Source: Paenibacillus castaneae (GTDB taxonomy: Bacteria; Bacillota; Bacilli; Paenibacillales; Paenibacillaceae). From it: a stretch of 64,000 bases of DNA. The notes below the pieces were generated by a model. The model ran no database searches. It was not told where the DNA came from and saw only the letters and a list, made by a program, of their open reading frames with translations. Shown here one piece after another: positions 9,860 to 18,354 of the stretch (positions are counted from its first letter, which is position 1; each line of letters starts with the position of its first letter). The translations under genes were made by a program, and so were the position numbers. Location of the stretch: assembly GCF_002884445.1 (NCBI RefSeq), contig NZ_KZ614144.1:5630712-5694711 (forward strand). Direction: 5' to 3'.

Positions 9860-9883
9860 AAAGACCTCCATGGAGAAGGTCCC
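9860..9883 (-). terminator. Terminator for the Nudix gene
   Basis: On the minus strand GACCT and AGGTC enclose a small loop and are followed by nine T residues. It fits the end of the Nudix gene and also lies directly after the permease stop. Confidence 0.5.
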
Positions 9884-9940
9884 TGAAAAGAGAATATGCA
9901 CTTTGTATTTTATGTGAGAAAGATGAAAATGTACGGGTAT

Positions 9941-10498
9941 TTAAACCCGAAACAGCCCGTATCCATGGAGCGGAATGATGGGATTCGTATCGATCGTCAA
10001 GCCTTGCACGCGTTGGCGGAACGCAACATCAACGAGCCAGCGCGTAAAATCAGCCACATTCATTGTTTCCATTTCTTGCAAACTGAAGAAGCCTGCTGCA
10101 TCAACCTCCACATTATCCGGTGTCGGTTCTCCGCCAATGTACTCCATTTCGAAAGCAATGTAGACATTGTGTATGCTTCTAGGCTGATCGCGCAGCGCCA
10201 CGACGCTCTTTACGATTGCTTCTACACCGCTCTCTTCCATTACTTCTCTTTCAATTGTTTGTTGAATAGGCTCATGCTGCTCAATATATCCGCCTGGATT
10301 CGTCCATTTCCCTTTGCCGGGCTCTTGCGCTCTGCGCACGAGCAGCAGCTTATCCTCCTTGAGAACAAGTGCTCCTACTCCAATACTATAGCTGCCCCAA
10401 TGGACAAAGCTGCAGCTGGTGCATGCACTTCTCGTTGTACCATCAATATCACGAGTTTCCAGCTCATGACCGCATTCCATACAAAATTTCGCTGTCAT
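9941..10498 (-). CDS. Nudix hydrolase with N-terminal zinc ribbon
   Basis: This 185-residue protein starts with a zinc ribbon (FCMECGHEL, then CTSCSFVHW) followed by a Nudix fold. The Nudix box runs from GGYIEQHEP to REVMEESG, with the canonical REVMEE metal-binding glutamates. This domain order recalls NudC-like and ADP-ribose pyrophosphatase-like proteins that cleave nucleoside diphosphate derivatives; the exact substrate is unclear. The ATG at 10498 has AGAGGTG six bases upstream, better than the in-frame GTG at 10507, which overlaps that site. Confidence 0.9.
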   Translation of the reverse strand: MTAKFCMECGHELETRDIDGTTRSACTSCSFVHWGSYSIGVGALVLKEDKLLLVRRAQEPGKGKWTNPGGYIEQHEPIQQTIEREVMEESGVEAIVKSVVALRDQPRSIHNVYIAFEMEYIGGEPTPDNVEVDAAGFFSLQEMETMNVADFTRWLVDVAFRQRVQGLTIDTNPIIPLHGYGLFRV

Positions 10499-10573
10499 TC
10501 TCTTCACCTCTGCATTAAACTCACGACTAATTAAAATTATATAGGCAAATTAATCGGCTGCATAGCTAATACC

Positions 10574-10612
10574 AAAACCAACCTCTTTTATTTCCGCTGA
10601 GGTTGGTTTTTT
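10574..10612. terminator. Strong hairpin terminator in a divergent region
   Basis: AAAACCAACCTC (10574-10585) pairs with GAGGTTGGTTTT (10599-10610), followed by TT. It has the form of a rho-independent terminator on the plus strand, yet no plus-strand gene ends upstream of it. Confidence 0.65.
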
Positions 10613-10771
10613 GTGTAGCCATATATTAATCGACTCCATTCGACAAAAATGCATGCCTATTCACCTATAATGCGAAATAATTCCAGAAAACTATGGGATT
10701 TAAAGGACTTTTGTAGGGGTACGTCGAATAAGTGTTGTCGGTAAGCGCTTATTCCCTTTAGGAGGAACGTC

Positions 10772-11752
10772 ATGAAGTGGCTCTCAAAACGATTCACACT
10801 CGTCATTATCCCGGATGCGAATCAGTCCGTCATGCAATATCGTATATCCAGACTCATTCTTATACTAGTGCCGGTCGTTATTCTGCTTCTCGGCATACTT
10901 GCACTCTTATTCTTTCTCTTATTTTCAAGAAATGCTTTAATTACAAGCAAGCTGCAAAACCAGTTGACTTCATCAGCAGCGCAGTACCAGCTTCAATTGA
11001 ATGTTAAAGAAGAAAATATTAATCTCTTACAAACTGATCTTGTTCAATTATCCGAGCAGGCTCAAGCAATGGAACAAAAGATGGCCCAAATCAATGAGCT
11101 TGAACTGCAGCTCAAGCAGTTGGCTGGAATTGAGACGTATAGCTCCACTGCAGCAGCCTCCAAACTCATAACGGAGGAGGGCGGTCAGGGCGGTGAGGAG
11201 CTACCGCTTCCAGTCGCTGGCTCCGCTTCATTCGCTAAGGAGACAAGCCAGCACTATTCAGACATTACCCATCAGATGGATGAACTCATCCCGCAGCTGG
11301 AGGAAACAAAGAAAGAGGTCATGAAGGTTCAGCAAATGCTGCGCATTACCCCTACTATTTGGCCGACCGATTCTCGCAAGGTAACTTCTCTGTTTGGTGT
11401 TCGCAAAGATCCGTTTACAAGGCGGGCTACTTATCATGCCGGTCTCGATATTGGGGGTGCTGTCGGAGACCCCATCTATGCGGCCGCTGACGGAACGGTT
11501 ACCCGCTCAGAGCGAGACCGCATTCACGGCAACAACGTCATGATTGACCATGGACGCGGTATCAGCACTAGATATATGCATATGAATGCAAGGAACGTCG
11601 AGGTTGGCGATAAAGTTGTAAAAGGCCAAATCATAGGCCAGCTCGGAAATACAGGACGGAGTACCGGACCTCATCTGCATTACGAGGTATTCGTAAATGG
11701 TGAAAATGTCGATCCCGAGCCCTATATTAAAGGGGATAGAGAGGAGCCTTAA
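10772..11752 (+). CDS. Membrane-anchored M23 family peptidase
   Basis: This 326-residue protein has a membrane segment at about 27-52, a coiled-coil stretch (70-120) and a C-terminal LytM/M23 domain from about 205. The zinc ligands are visible in YHAGLDIG (His222, Asp226) and GPHLHYEV (HLH at 301-303), with another conserved His in TRYMHM. All ligands are present, so it is probably an active peptidoglycan endopeptidase facing outward. TTTAGGAGG precedes the ATG. The bactofilin gene starts one base after its stop. M23-bactofilin pairs are common and usually concern local cell-wall shaping. Confidence 0.92.
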   Translation: MKWLSKRFTLVIIPDANQSVMQYRISRLILILVPVVILLLGILALLFFLLFSRNALITSKLQNQLTSSAAQYQLQLNVKEENINLLQTDLVQLSEQAQAMEQKMAQINELELQLKQLAGIETYSSTAAASKLITEEGGQGGEELPLPVAGSASFAKETSQHYSDITHQMDELIPQLEETKKEVMKVQQMLRITPTIWPTDSRKVTSLFGVRKDPFTRRATYHAGLDIGGAVGDPIYAAADGTVTRSERDRIHGNNVMIDHGRGISTRYMHMNARNVEVGDKVVKGQIIGQLGNTGRSTGPHLHYEVFVNGENVDPEPYIKGDREEP

Positions 11753-11753
11753 C

Positions 11754-12161
11754 ATGTTTAAAGGCAAAGCTGTGAAACTTAATCCAGACACAACGGACAC
11801 ACTGGTGGGAGAAGGCTCATCCTTCGAAGGGAAAATGAAATCCGAGGCCAGCATTCGTGTCGATGGTCACGTCATAGGCGATATTGAATCGAGCGGCGTG
11901 GTTACCATTGGAGAGAATGGTTCCGCCTCTTCTAATATTGTCACTCGGGATCTTATTCTAGCTGGCAAACTAACCGGTAACGTTAGCGTGAAGGGGACAT
12001 TAACCATCCGCTCGACAGGATCACTCATAGGCAATATGTCGGTAGGTAATCTTCTCATTGAAGCTGGCGGCGTATTTCATGGAAATAGTACAATGGAAAG
12101 TAAAGAGCTCACCCCTGCTGCTTCTAAAAAAAATGGGGCTGAGGCAGCGGTATCGCCTTAA
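11754..12161 (+). CDS. Bactofilin (polymer-forming cytoskeletal protein)
   Basis: A 135-residue protein with the bactofilin beta-helix signature: repeated short strands such as IRVDGHVIGDIESSG, LILAGKLTGNVSVKG and IRSTGSLIGNMSVGNL, flanked by flexible ends. Bactofilins polymerise without nucleotide and often position wall enzymes. GAGGAG lies 7 bases before the ATG at 11754, in the tail of the M23 gene, so the two are translationally linked. An in-frame upstream start would overlap the peptidase and is unlikely. Confidence 0.9.
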   Translation: MFKGKAVKLNPDTTDTLVGEGSSFEGKMKSEASIRVDGHVIGDIESSGVVTIGENGSASSNIVTRDLILAGKLTGNVSVKGTLTIRSTGSLIGNMSVGNLLIEAGGVFHGNSTMESKELTPAASKKNGAEAAVSP

Positions 12162-12179
12162 TAGATATTACAAGAAGCT

Positions 12180-12210
12180 TTCGCTTGGAGTCTCTCTAGG
12201 CGATTTTTTG
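12180..12210 (+). terminator. Weak terminator after bactofilin
   Basis: TCGC and GCGA flank an imperfect stem and are followed by six T residues (12204-12209). Confidence 0.35.
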
Positions 12211-12281
12211 AGTTGGTTTGAAAATCAGCCCCTCATACGCGTATAATGCCTGTATGAGCTACCTAATGGAGGAGAGAAACG

Positions 12282-13274
12282 ATGCGTTTTGTTAGTAATA
12301 GGGGTATTAACGATCCTGCGCTAAATTTAGCGTTAGAGGAATATATATTGCGTTCACTGCCGGACACGGATGATTACCTATTGTTTTATGTCAATGAACC
12401 ATCTATTATTATCGGCAAAAACCAGAACACGGTTGAAGAAATTAATGCTGAATATGTGGAGCAGCACGGGATTCACATTGTTCGCAGACTCTCTGGAGGC
12501 GGGGCCGTCTACCACGACCTTGGCAATTTGAACTTCAGCTTTATTATGAAGGATGACGGACAGTCCTTCCACAACTTCAAGAAATTTACCGAACCCGTCG
12601 TTCGCGCACTTCAAGCTCTTGGTGTAGACGCCGAAATGACAGGACGAAATGATCTGCAGGTTGGGGAACGAAAAATTTCCGGCAATGCGCAGTTTTCCAC
12701 AAAGGGTAAAATGTTCAGCCATGGAACGCTGCTATTCCATTCTGAGATTGACAATGTCGTGTCTGCACTCAAAGTGAATGCGGAGAAATATGTATCGAAA
12801 TCAACCAAATCGATTCGCAGCCGTGTAGCCAATATTACAGAGTTTTTAAAAGAACCAATGACTGTAGAGCAGTTTAAACAAAATTTGCTGACATCTATTT
12901 TCGAGGGTGTGGATGAAATTCCGTATTATGAGCTAAGCGAGCAGGACTGGGCTAATGTGAAAAAGCTGGCGGACGAGCGTTACCGCAGCTGGGATTGGAA
13001 CTACGGACTTTCGCCAGCCTTTAATGTTCAGCAGAAAAAACGGATTGAGGGCGCCGGTACCTTTGATATCCGCTTGCAGGTCGAAGACGGCCTTATCAAT
13101 AGCGCCGTCATCTACGGCGATTTCTTCGGTCGCGGCGACAGCAACGAAGTTGCTGAACAGCTTATAGGAACTCGTTATGATACCGCCTCACTAAAGCAGC
13201 TGTTCGACGGTATTGACTTGCCCTACTATTTCGGTCCCGTTACGAAGGAGCAATGGCTCGAATTATTCATTTAG
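12282..13274 (+). CDS. Lipoate-protein ligase
   Basis: A 330-residue cytoplasmic ligase that attaches scavenged lipoate, via lipoyl-AMP, to lipoyl domains of 2-oxoacid dehydrogenases and the glycine cleavage H protein. The BPL/LplA fold shows RRLSGGGAVYHDLGNLNF at 68-85 and GNAQFSTKGKMFSHGTLL further on. The C-terminal accessory domain (from about 245) fits the LplJ/LplA two-domain form. GGAGGAGAG precedes the ATG. It appears monocistronic, with a GC-rich hairpin right after the stop. Confidence 0.92.
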   Translation: MRFVSNRGINDPALNLALEEYILRSLPDTDDYLLFYVNEPSIIIGKNQNTVEEINAEYVEQHGIHIVRRLSGGGAVYHDLGNLNFSFIMKDDGQSFHNFKKFTEPVVRALQALGVDAEMTGRNDLQVGERKISGNAQFSTKGKMFSHGTLLFHSEIDNVVSALKVNAEKYVSKSTKSIRSRVANITEFLKEPMTVEQFKQNLLTSIFEGVDEIPYYELSEQDWANVKKLADERYRSWDWNYGLSPAFNVQQKKRIEGAGTFDIRLQVEDGLINSAVIYGDFFGRGDSNEVAEQLIGTRYDTASLKQLFDGIDLPYYFGPVTKEQWLELFI

Positions 13275-13284
13275 CCCGAGCTGC

Positions 13285-13324
13285 GACAACACCCCCGAGC
13301 AAATCTGCTCGGGGGTGTTGTCGT
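13285..13324 (+). terminator. GC-rich hairpin after the lipoate ligase
   Basis: GACAACACCCCCGAGCA pairs perfectly with TGCTCGGGGGTGTTGTC around a four-base loop. The T-run is short, but the 17-bp stem is very stable. Confidence 0.75.
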
Positions 13325-13344
13325 TATACATCCTTATATAATAA

Positions 13345-13384
13345 AAAAGACCGGATGCTTCACTATACGTGAGCTTCTCGGTCC
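13345..13384 (-). terminator. Terminator for the small basic protein gene
   Basis: On the minus strand, an interrupted stem between GACCGAGAAGCTCAC and GTGAAGCATCCGGTC is followed by six T residues. Confidence 0.6.
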
Positions 13385-13417
13385 GTCATTATTTATACTT
13401 CAGGCGATTGACCATAC

Positions 13418-13669
13418 TTATTTCACTGGATTTTTGCCTTTAGGTGCGTTACCGCCTTTAAATGCGATGCTGCCTCTAGACATATTCGCACTTTTTGGTC
13501 CGCTGCTGCTTTTCTCGCCTTCGGCACCTTTGCCTTCGGCACTTTTAGCACCTTGATTTCTGCCAAAAACTTTTTTCGCTAATTTTTTCTTCTCGCCTGC
13601 CTGCCAACGATTCCAGCCCTTCTTGCCTGTTCCTCGTCCCGTTCCGCCTTTGCCCTTAGCGTTGCTCAT
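13418..13669 (-). CDS. Small basic Gly/Lys-rich protein (DUF3934-like)
   Basis: An 83-residue, very basic, low-complexity protein. The N-terminal GTGRGTGKKGWNRWQAGEK is like the short DUF3934 proteins of Bacillus and Paenibacillus; the rest is rich in K, G, S and A and probably disordered. No membrane segment or signal is present. A role in nucleic-acid binding is only suggested by charge. It has its own terminator. Confidence 0.6.
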   Translation of the reverse strand: MSNAKGKGGTGRGTGKKGWNRWQAGEKKKLAKKVFGRNQGAKSAEGKGAEGEKSSSGPKSANMSRGSIAFKGGNAPKGKNPVK

Positions 13670-13823
13670 CTCATCACTCCATCATGCTTTCTATGTCGAG
13701 TTACCCGTTATACGTTTACATGAAATGTAGCCGCAGCATCTATTCAGATCCCTGTTCCTCGTTATCAATACTTATCATTATACCATTATTATGGGCTCTA
13801 CGTTAGTGAGAGCTCATATTCAT

Positions 13824-14711
13824 CTATTTTCTGTCAATCCTCTGTTCACCATCGATCGCCACTATAAGGGTTCCCTTATACTCTTTGTAGACATTATAAT
13901 CGACAACCCCCATCTCTGTTCGCACTCCCTTACTGTCGATTGTTCCGTAAGAGTATTTTTCCAGCATCAAATTATCTTCATAAAAAACAGCTTCATTCAG
14001 CTTCGCGGGCTCCTTGCCACTCTCTCCATTCTTCCCCGTATTGTCCCTTTGCCACTTCACAATAGAAAGTCCATCTCCATTGATTTCTACATACCTGACT
14101 AATTGCTTATATTGTATCTGATAACGCAGAGCCTCTCCCTTCGGAAATACATAAGTAAAAGTGAAGCCTTCTCCGCTTGCGGCAATCTCCTTGTCATTAA
14201 AAATGTTCGGAATACGGAGCGCAGCCTCTCTCGCCTTATCCAAATCCCCGCTCATCAACACTTTGTAGTTTTCTTGCCCTGAAGGGGTCCGAACAATGAC
14301 TTGGTTCGTATCCTTGTTATAAGTAACGGCGCCGCCTAATGTTTCAGCCAGGAAACGCAAAGGCAAATAAGTTCGTCCTTCCTTTATGATCGCAGGTGCA
14401 TCCAGCTTAACGCTCTTCCCATTGACTTCAGCCGTACTAGCCCCCTCTTTAAGTCGAACAATCCTATTTTTTTCGGTATATTGAATGACTACCGACTTTG
14501 ACGATGCTTCATAGGTATAGGTCAGCTTTTCCGGGTCATTATAGGCTTTCAACTGTACCATTGTTCTTCCGTTTACTTGCAATACATTCTCTTGCCTTTT
14601 TCCGTCGATATATACCTTTAATGACGTTTGCGGCGCAGCTGCTACTGTAGCTCCTGACACCAGCATCCCCATAATGCTAAGTAAAGATAAAGCTCCTTTT
14701 AACCATCTCAT
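13824..14711 (-). CDS. Secreted protein with copper-amine-oxidase-N (stalk) domain
   Basis: This 295-residue protein has a signal peptide (LKGALSLLSIMGMLVSGATVAAA) and then a stalk-domain motif typical of Paenibacillus exported proteins: VNGKSVKLDAPAIIKEGRT, YLPLRFLAETLGGAV and NTNQVIVRT. The C-terminal 150 residues are not a family I recognise. The stalk domain occurs in many surface and spore-related proteins and does not give a reaction. AAGGAG lies 9 bases before the ATG at 14711; a TTG one codon earlier is an alternative. Confidence 0.8.
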   Translation of the reverse strand: MRWLKGALSLLSIMGMLVSGATVAAAPQTSLKVYIDGKRQENVLQVNGRTMVQLKAYNDPEKLTYTYEASSKSVVIQYTEKNRIVRLKEGASTAEVNGKSVKLDAPAIIKEGRTYLPLRFLAETLGGAVTYNKDTNQVIVRTPSGQENYKVLMSGDLDKAREAALRIPNIFNDKEIAASGEGFTFTYVFPKGEALRYQIQYKQLVRYVEINGDGLSIVKWQRDNTGKNGESGKEPAKLNEAVFYEDNLMLEKYSYGTIDSKGVRTEMGVVDYNVYKEYKGTLIVAIDGEQRIDRK

Positions 14712-14843
14712 CAAAGGCCACTCCTTTATTCTGATTTATAACATCTATTTTTAAACGATATGCTATTCGTTTTTGTTTCAATTACGTGGTACTATTTATT
14801 AAATTTATAAATATTAGGGAATGACTGTCCTATAGAAAAGGAT

Positions 14844-15029
14844 GTGTATAGGATCGCTAATGCAATGGGCTTTTCGTTTGCCGGGTTATTGCCTATGATT
14901 TTGTTCATTCTTTATGGTGTTATTATTTTACTTGTTATTACCAGCCTCTACTTGTTCATAAAACTCGCGCTTCGAGCTATACAGGCTCTGGATATTCATC
15001 TGGATGAAAAGAGAAATAGACGATTGTAA
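14844..15029 (+). CDS. Small single-pass membrane protein
   Basis: A 61-residue protein with one long hydrophobic segment (about 12-42) and a basic C-terminal tail ending HLDEKRNRRL. It recalls the small DUF4083-like membrane proteins of Bacilli, but the match is only by type. AAAAGGAT is too close to the GTG at 14844; the in-frame ATG at 14865 may be the real start. It precedes the VOC gene by 60 bases in the same direction. Confidence 0.5.
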   Translation: MYRIANAMGFSFAGLLPMILFILYGVIILLVITSLYLFIKLALRAIQALDIHLDEKRNRRL

Positions 15030-15089
15030 ATGATCAATGAACCTCGATTGGAATTATTTAAAATAAAATACAATAATGAGGGATAAAAC

Positions 15090-15440
15090 ATGGAAAAAAT
15101 AATGGATCCAGTTACTAATCTGGTTACAGAAATCTATGTACATGTGAGTAATTATGAGAATGCGATGGACTGGTATATGAATGTGCTAGGGATCGCTAGA
15201 AATGAGCATGGTGCTTTAGAAATGGATGGAGCACGAATACTGCTTATTGAATCCGATAAGAAGAACCCGACAACACATGCTGTATTTAGTTTATTTTCGC
15301 CAGATATTAATCGTTCACACGAATTATTAAAGTCAAAAGGCGCTGAGGTAGATGATATTTACTACTGTCCGTATGAAAAAACAACCAGTTTTCATGTAAC
15401 AGATACGGAAGGTTATCTCATCCTCATCAAGGATTGTTAA
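15090..15440 (+). CDS. VOC family (glyoxalase-like) protein
   Basis: A 116-residue one-module vicinal oxygen chelate protein. The N-terminal VTEIYVHVSNYENAMDWYMN and C-terminal SFHVTDTEGYLILIKDC are the paired beta-alpha-beta halves. Candidate metal ligands lie in the YVHV, FSLF and TEGY segments. Members include glyoxalases, dioxygenases and antibiotic-resistance proteins; the substrate cannot be named. GAGGGAT precedes the ATG. It is followed by a 59-residue membrane protein gene with a 39-base gap. Confidence 0.8.
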   Translation: MEKIMDPVTNLVTEIYVHVSNYENAMDWYMNVLGIARNEHGALEMDGARILLIESDKKNPTTHAVFSLFSPDINRSHELLKSKGAEVDDIYYCPYEKTTSFHVTDTEGYLILIKDC

Positions 15441-15479
15441 TGATTCTCGCCGTGATGAGGAACAAAGGAGATTCGAACA

Positions 15480-15659
15480 ATGGAGCATGAAGTAGAAATA
15501 CAGAAGCTTAAAGAGCGATTGGATACAATAGAGAGTCTACTGCAGCATAAACCGAAATCATCCAATGCTTTAAAGTTTGTTATCGGATTTATTATTGTTT
15601 TTATACTTCTCCTAATCACGATTGGCGTTATTCAATTTATAGCAGCCTCTTCGTCTTAG
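15480..15659 (+). CDS. 59-residue coiled-coil membrane protein
   Basis: AAAGGAGATTCGAACA precedes an ATG and a 59-codon frame ending TAG. The protein has an N-terminal heptad stretch (VEIQKLKERLDTIESLLQ) and then one membrane helix (about 32-54). It has the same parts as the 68-residue protein at 22251, in the opposite order. Function unknown; the ribosome site and sensible composition support it as real. Confidence 0.6.
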   Translation: MEHEVEIQKLKERLDTIESLLQHKPKSSNALKFVIGFIIVFILLLITIGVIQFIAASSS

Positions 15660-15701
15660 GAGTATTTCAGCCGTATTGAACTAATATTGCTTTTCTATGT
15701 T

Positions 15702-15889
15702 GGTTACGGACATGAGAGCCGTTATTCGTAGGTTTTCGTAGCATTTGGGTGAGTTACGGACATGAGATCCGCTATTTCCCTCGGCTGGGGTAATAATTGA
15801 TGTTTTTCACACAAATAACGTCCCTGATGTCCGCAAGCTTCCCGAAAAAGGCAGTTTTGGAGTAAATAACGGCTCCTGTGTCCGTTAAT
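15702..15889. repeat. Four-unit intergenic repeat, copy A
   Basis: Four copies of a unit of about 25 bases beginning TTACGGACA and ending near CCGTTATT. Two are direct (15703-15727, 15753-15777) and two inverted (15813-15836, 15864-15888). The pairs can fold into a long branched hairpin. A second element of the same form lies at 20469-20657. No coding frame is seen. Confidence 0.75.
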
Positions 15890-15927
15890 CCAACATCTAC
15901 TGTAATTCTATCAACACTATAATCAGC

Positions 15928-15964
15928 AGAAGGCTGCCGATGTGCATCGACAGCCTTCTTTATT
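15928..15964. terminator. Terminator before the oxidoreductase gene end
   Basis: AGAAGGCTG then CCGATG pair with CATCG and CAGCCTTCT (15928-15959), followed by TTATT. It lies between a plus-strand small gene and the minus-strand oxidoreductase. Confidence 0.75.
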
Positions 15965-15979
15965 CATTGAACGGAATGT

Positions 15980-16972
15980 CTAGTTCTGATCAGAAGGATA
16001 CTTTAATCCCCACTGCTTTCTAATCGTGTCTAAAGTGGTCATAATAGCAAGTGTTTCCTCCAGAGTCATTGTCTCGCTTTCCATTCTGCCTTCTCTCAAG
16101 CAGTTCATCGCTTCTTCCGCTTCATAGGCATAGCCTTCAGCTTCGCGATCGCATACAAAGCTCTCAGGCTCTTCATTCGCAGCATGAAGAGAAGCCGATT
16201 GGCCAAATAGAAAGTTCGGAATATGAATATGCCCTTTTGTACCATAGATATAGGCATCGTTAACCATATCGAGCTGAACCGCTCCATTCAGAGCTGCTGT
16301 TCGTCCACCTTCATATTCAAACAATAAGGAAAATTGCTCATCTACGCCTGTCTCGCCAATCTTAGCACTGCTCATAATTTTGGCAGGCTGTGTGCCAAAT
16401 ACCATGGAAGCGAATGAAACAGGATAAATACCGGCATCAAGCAGCGCTCCACCGCCAAGTGCAGGATCGAGCAAACGGCTTTCTGGCGCCCAGCCCATAT
16501 TGAAACCAAAATCTGCCTTCAGCATGCGCACTTCGCCGATCTTGCCTTCTGCGAGCCATTCTCTTACCTTGCGAATAGGAGGCAAGTAACGCGTCCACAT
16601 CGCTTCCATTAGGAACACTCGGTTTTCTTTGGCATACGAAATCATTTCATTCGCTTCCGCCGCATTCATCGTGAACGGCTTCTCGCAAAGGACCGCTTTT
16701 CCCGCACGCAATAAAGTAAGCGTATTCTCTTTGTGCGCTGGATGCAGCGTACCGATATAAACAATATCAACCTCGGGATCAGCGGCCAGCTCTTCGATGC
16801 TGCCATAAGCGCGCGGAATTTTGTATTCCTTCGCGAAACGTTCCGCCTTCTCTAGGCTCCTTCCACCTACTGCGACCAATTCTGCACCTTCAGCAAAAGC
16901 CAAATCCTTCGTAAATTTGGAGGAAATCCAGCCTGGACCCATAATTCCCCACTTAATCGTTTGCAGCGCCAC
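15980..16972 (-). CDS. Gfo/Idh/MocA family oxidoreductase
   Basis: A 330-residue NAD(P)-dependent oxidoreductase. The N-terminal Rossmann region begins IKWGIMGPGWISSKFTKDL, with VDIVYIGTLHPAHKENT and the family motif LCEKPFTMNAAEA carrying the conserved Lys. The C-terminal domain includes GGGALLDAGIYPVSFASMVFG. The closest types are trans-1,2-dihydrobenzenediol dehydrogenase and sugar dehydrogenases acting on glucose-like or inositol-like substrates. No sugar transporter is adjacent, so the substrate is open. Confidence 0.92.
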   Translation of the reverse strand: MALQTIKWGIMGPGWISSKFTKDLAFAEGAELVAVGGRSLEKAERFAKEYKIPRAYGSIEELAADPEVDIVYIGTLHPAHKENTLTLLRAGKAVLCEKPFTMNAAEANEMISYAKENRVFLMEAMWTRYLPPIRKVREWLAEGKIGEVRMLKADFGFNMGWAPESRLLDPALGGGALLDAGIYPVSFASMVFGTQPAKIMSSAKIGETGVDEQFSLLFEYEGGRTAALNGAVQLDMVNDAYIYGTKGHIHIPNFLFGQSASLHAANEEPESFVCDREAEGYAYEAEEAMNCLREGRMESETMTLEETLAIMTTLDTIRKQWGLKYPSDQN

Positions 16973-17154
16973 TCATTATCCACTCCTTTTAATAGAATGA
17001 TTCCTATCTTCATTATAAAGAACTTATCCTAAACAGTATAGTTTTTCCAGCTGCTGCTTTATGTCATTAACGTTTAATCCCCTCTATTCTTGGGTACTGT
17101 TATATTAACCCCAGCAAATAGTTTTGGGAGTATGTTATTGAAAGGATGATCAAA

Positions 17155-17451
17155 ATGAACAAGCATATGGATCTTCACCAAACAAATGAGACGGTTCCTG
17201 AAACCGGAAAATACATCTGTGCCGTCGGAGAAAAAAAAGAACTCCAAGAAGGCGACAAATTCCCAGCGTGTCCGGTATCGCATAAACCAACAACATGGAG
17301 ACATGCCGATCATGAGCATAAAACGGGAGACAAGGTAACTGAGTCAGGGAATTACGTTGACGGAGACGGAGAACGCATCGAGCTTAAGCACGGCGATACT
17401 TTTCCGGCGTGCCCGAAAACCGGGAATAGCACCTCATGGAAGCATGCCTGA
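17155..17451 (+). CDS. YjzC-like protein with a tandem duplication
   Basis: A 98-residue protein built of two copies of a module of about 42 residues. Each has an (E/D)(T/S)G(K/N)Y segment, a KELQEGDKFPACP or IELKHGDTFPACP core and a TTWRHA or TSWKHA end. The module resembles the YjzC family of small Bacilli proteins. The FPACP cysteines could bind metal or be redox active, but this is a guess. The ATG at 17155 lies 8 bases after AAGGA; an earlier in-frame ATG overlaps that site. Confidence 0.65.
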   Translation: MNKHMDLHQTNETVPETGKYICAVGEKKELQEGDKFPACPVSHKPTTWRHADHEHKTGDKVTESGNYVDGDGERIELKHGDTFPACPKTGNSTSWKHA

Positions 17452-17487
17452 GCGTATTTCGCTAGTTTAATCATCATATAATGATAG

Positions 17488-17521
17488 ATAGTCCCCTTCA
17501 TGTGTAACGGGGGACTATTTG
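17488..17521 (+). terminator. Terminator after the YjzC-like gene
   Basis: ATAGTCCCC (17488-17496) pairs with GGGGACTAT (17510-17518), followed by TT. Confidence 0.7.
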
Positions 17522-17580
17522 GCGTTCATACGGGAGACGGTTTGGTTACGGCGAGGAATACATTATAGGAAATGATAAAG

Positions 17581-17615
17581 AGGCTGCCCGCTTATTCAAG
17601 CTGCAGCCTTTTTAT
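17581..17615. terminator. Hairpin between convergent genes
   Basis: AGGCTGC (17581-17587) pairs with GCAGCCT (17603-17609), followed by TTTTAT on the plus strand. Confidence 0.55.
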
Positions 17616-17632
17616 CTAGCGCCAATAATGAT

Positions 17633-18112
17633 TTAATGAAATATATCTGATGCTCCAGCTTGAATAAATAATGCTTCTGCCTCAACCTCGGTGTTTTCTT
17701 CGGATTCCGTTATAAGCAAATAACGCCCTGCTTCCACAGCTTCTCCACATTCCTTCGCATAATCGCCAGGAATGCCGATATCACGCATTACGCCTTTAGT
17801 GGCCCGCTCGTCATCCCGCTTCAAACCGCCCACTATAATGCCTCCGGGGGCAGGCCCTGCTCCCGTTGCACCTGTTGCAGAGTATCCGCCTGCTCCAATC
17901 GGAGCAACTCCTATAACGCCGCCTCTTCCCTGAGCATCTAGTATTTCATACATTTCCTCCACAGGAATATCCGTTTGCGCGGTCAGAATTGGAGCTGATT
18001 CCTGATTTTTTACGACGATTCGAAGACTATTATGTGCATGAACAGCTTGAAAGAGTTTGATTGCTTCTAGAACCTTCTCTTCATTCTGGAATATACCAAT
18101 GGTTACCGTCAT
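17633..18112 (-). CDS. General-stress-like protein with glycine-rich linker
   Basis: A 159-residue protein. An N-terminal alpha/beta part (TIGIFQNEEKVLEAIKLFQ) and a C-terminal part (AGRYLLITESEENTEVEAEA) recall the small stress proteins of the YflT/DUF1269 type. Between them lies a Gly/Ala-rich hydrophobic stretch (GGVIGVAPIGAGGYSATG and onward) of the kind that inserts in membranes in that group. The role is unknown. AGGAGGG precedes the ATG. It is monocistronic. Confidence 0.55.
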   Translation of the reverse strand: MTVTIGIFQNEEKVLEAIKLFQAVHAHNSLRIVVKNQESAPILTAQTDIPVEEMYEILDAQGRGGVIGVAPIGAGGYSATGATGAGPAPGGIIVGGLKRDDERATKGVMRDIGIPGDYAKECGEAVEAGRYLLITESEENTEVEAEALFIQAGASDIFH

Positions 18113-18212
18113 TGTGAGCCCTCCTCTTATTCTTACCCTTATACGAGCTTACAACCTGTATACCCGCTAGAGGATGCTTTGAATCGAATGATGGTGAGCC
18201 CTAAATATTTTT

Positions 18213-18286
18213 TTCAACCAGCGGTTGAATGTATTTATAGTGGCTATTGATAACCATTCAACCAATAACTGATTGGCTTAGACTAT
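18213..18286 (+). promoter_or_regulatory. Inverted repeats and likely promoter of the XRE gene
   Basis: TTCAACC-AGC-GGTTGAA (18213-18229) is a perfect palindrome; a half-site TTCAACC recurs at 18258. CCAAT and ATTGG (18262-18266, 18272-18276) form a second one. TTCAAC (18258) and GACTAT (18281), 17 bases apart, could be -35 and -10. An operator for the XRE protein itself is plausible. Confidence 0.4.
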
Positions 18287-18354
18287 GCGCTGTGTTACGT
18301 TAGAGAGAGCAAATCGCGCGCTTTACAGACCATTTTCTAGGAGGAAGCCTAATA

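Noticed and set aside
9896..10534. 212-codon plus-strand frame
   Set aside because: It is antisense to the Nudix gene, whose motifs are intact, and has no ribosome site.
10726..10754. GAATAAG and CTTATTC inverted repeat with a GTAAGCGCTTA core before the M23 gene
   Set aside because: It fits the cre consensus poorly and could be chance; no regulator is adjacent.
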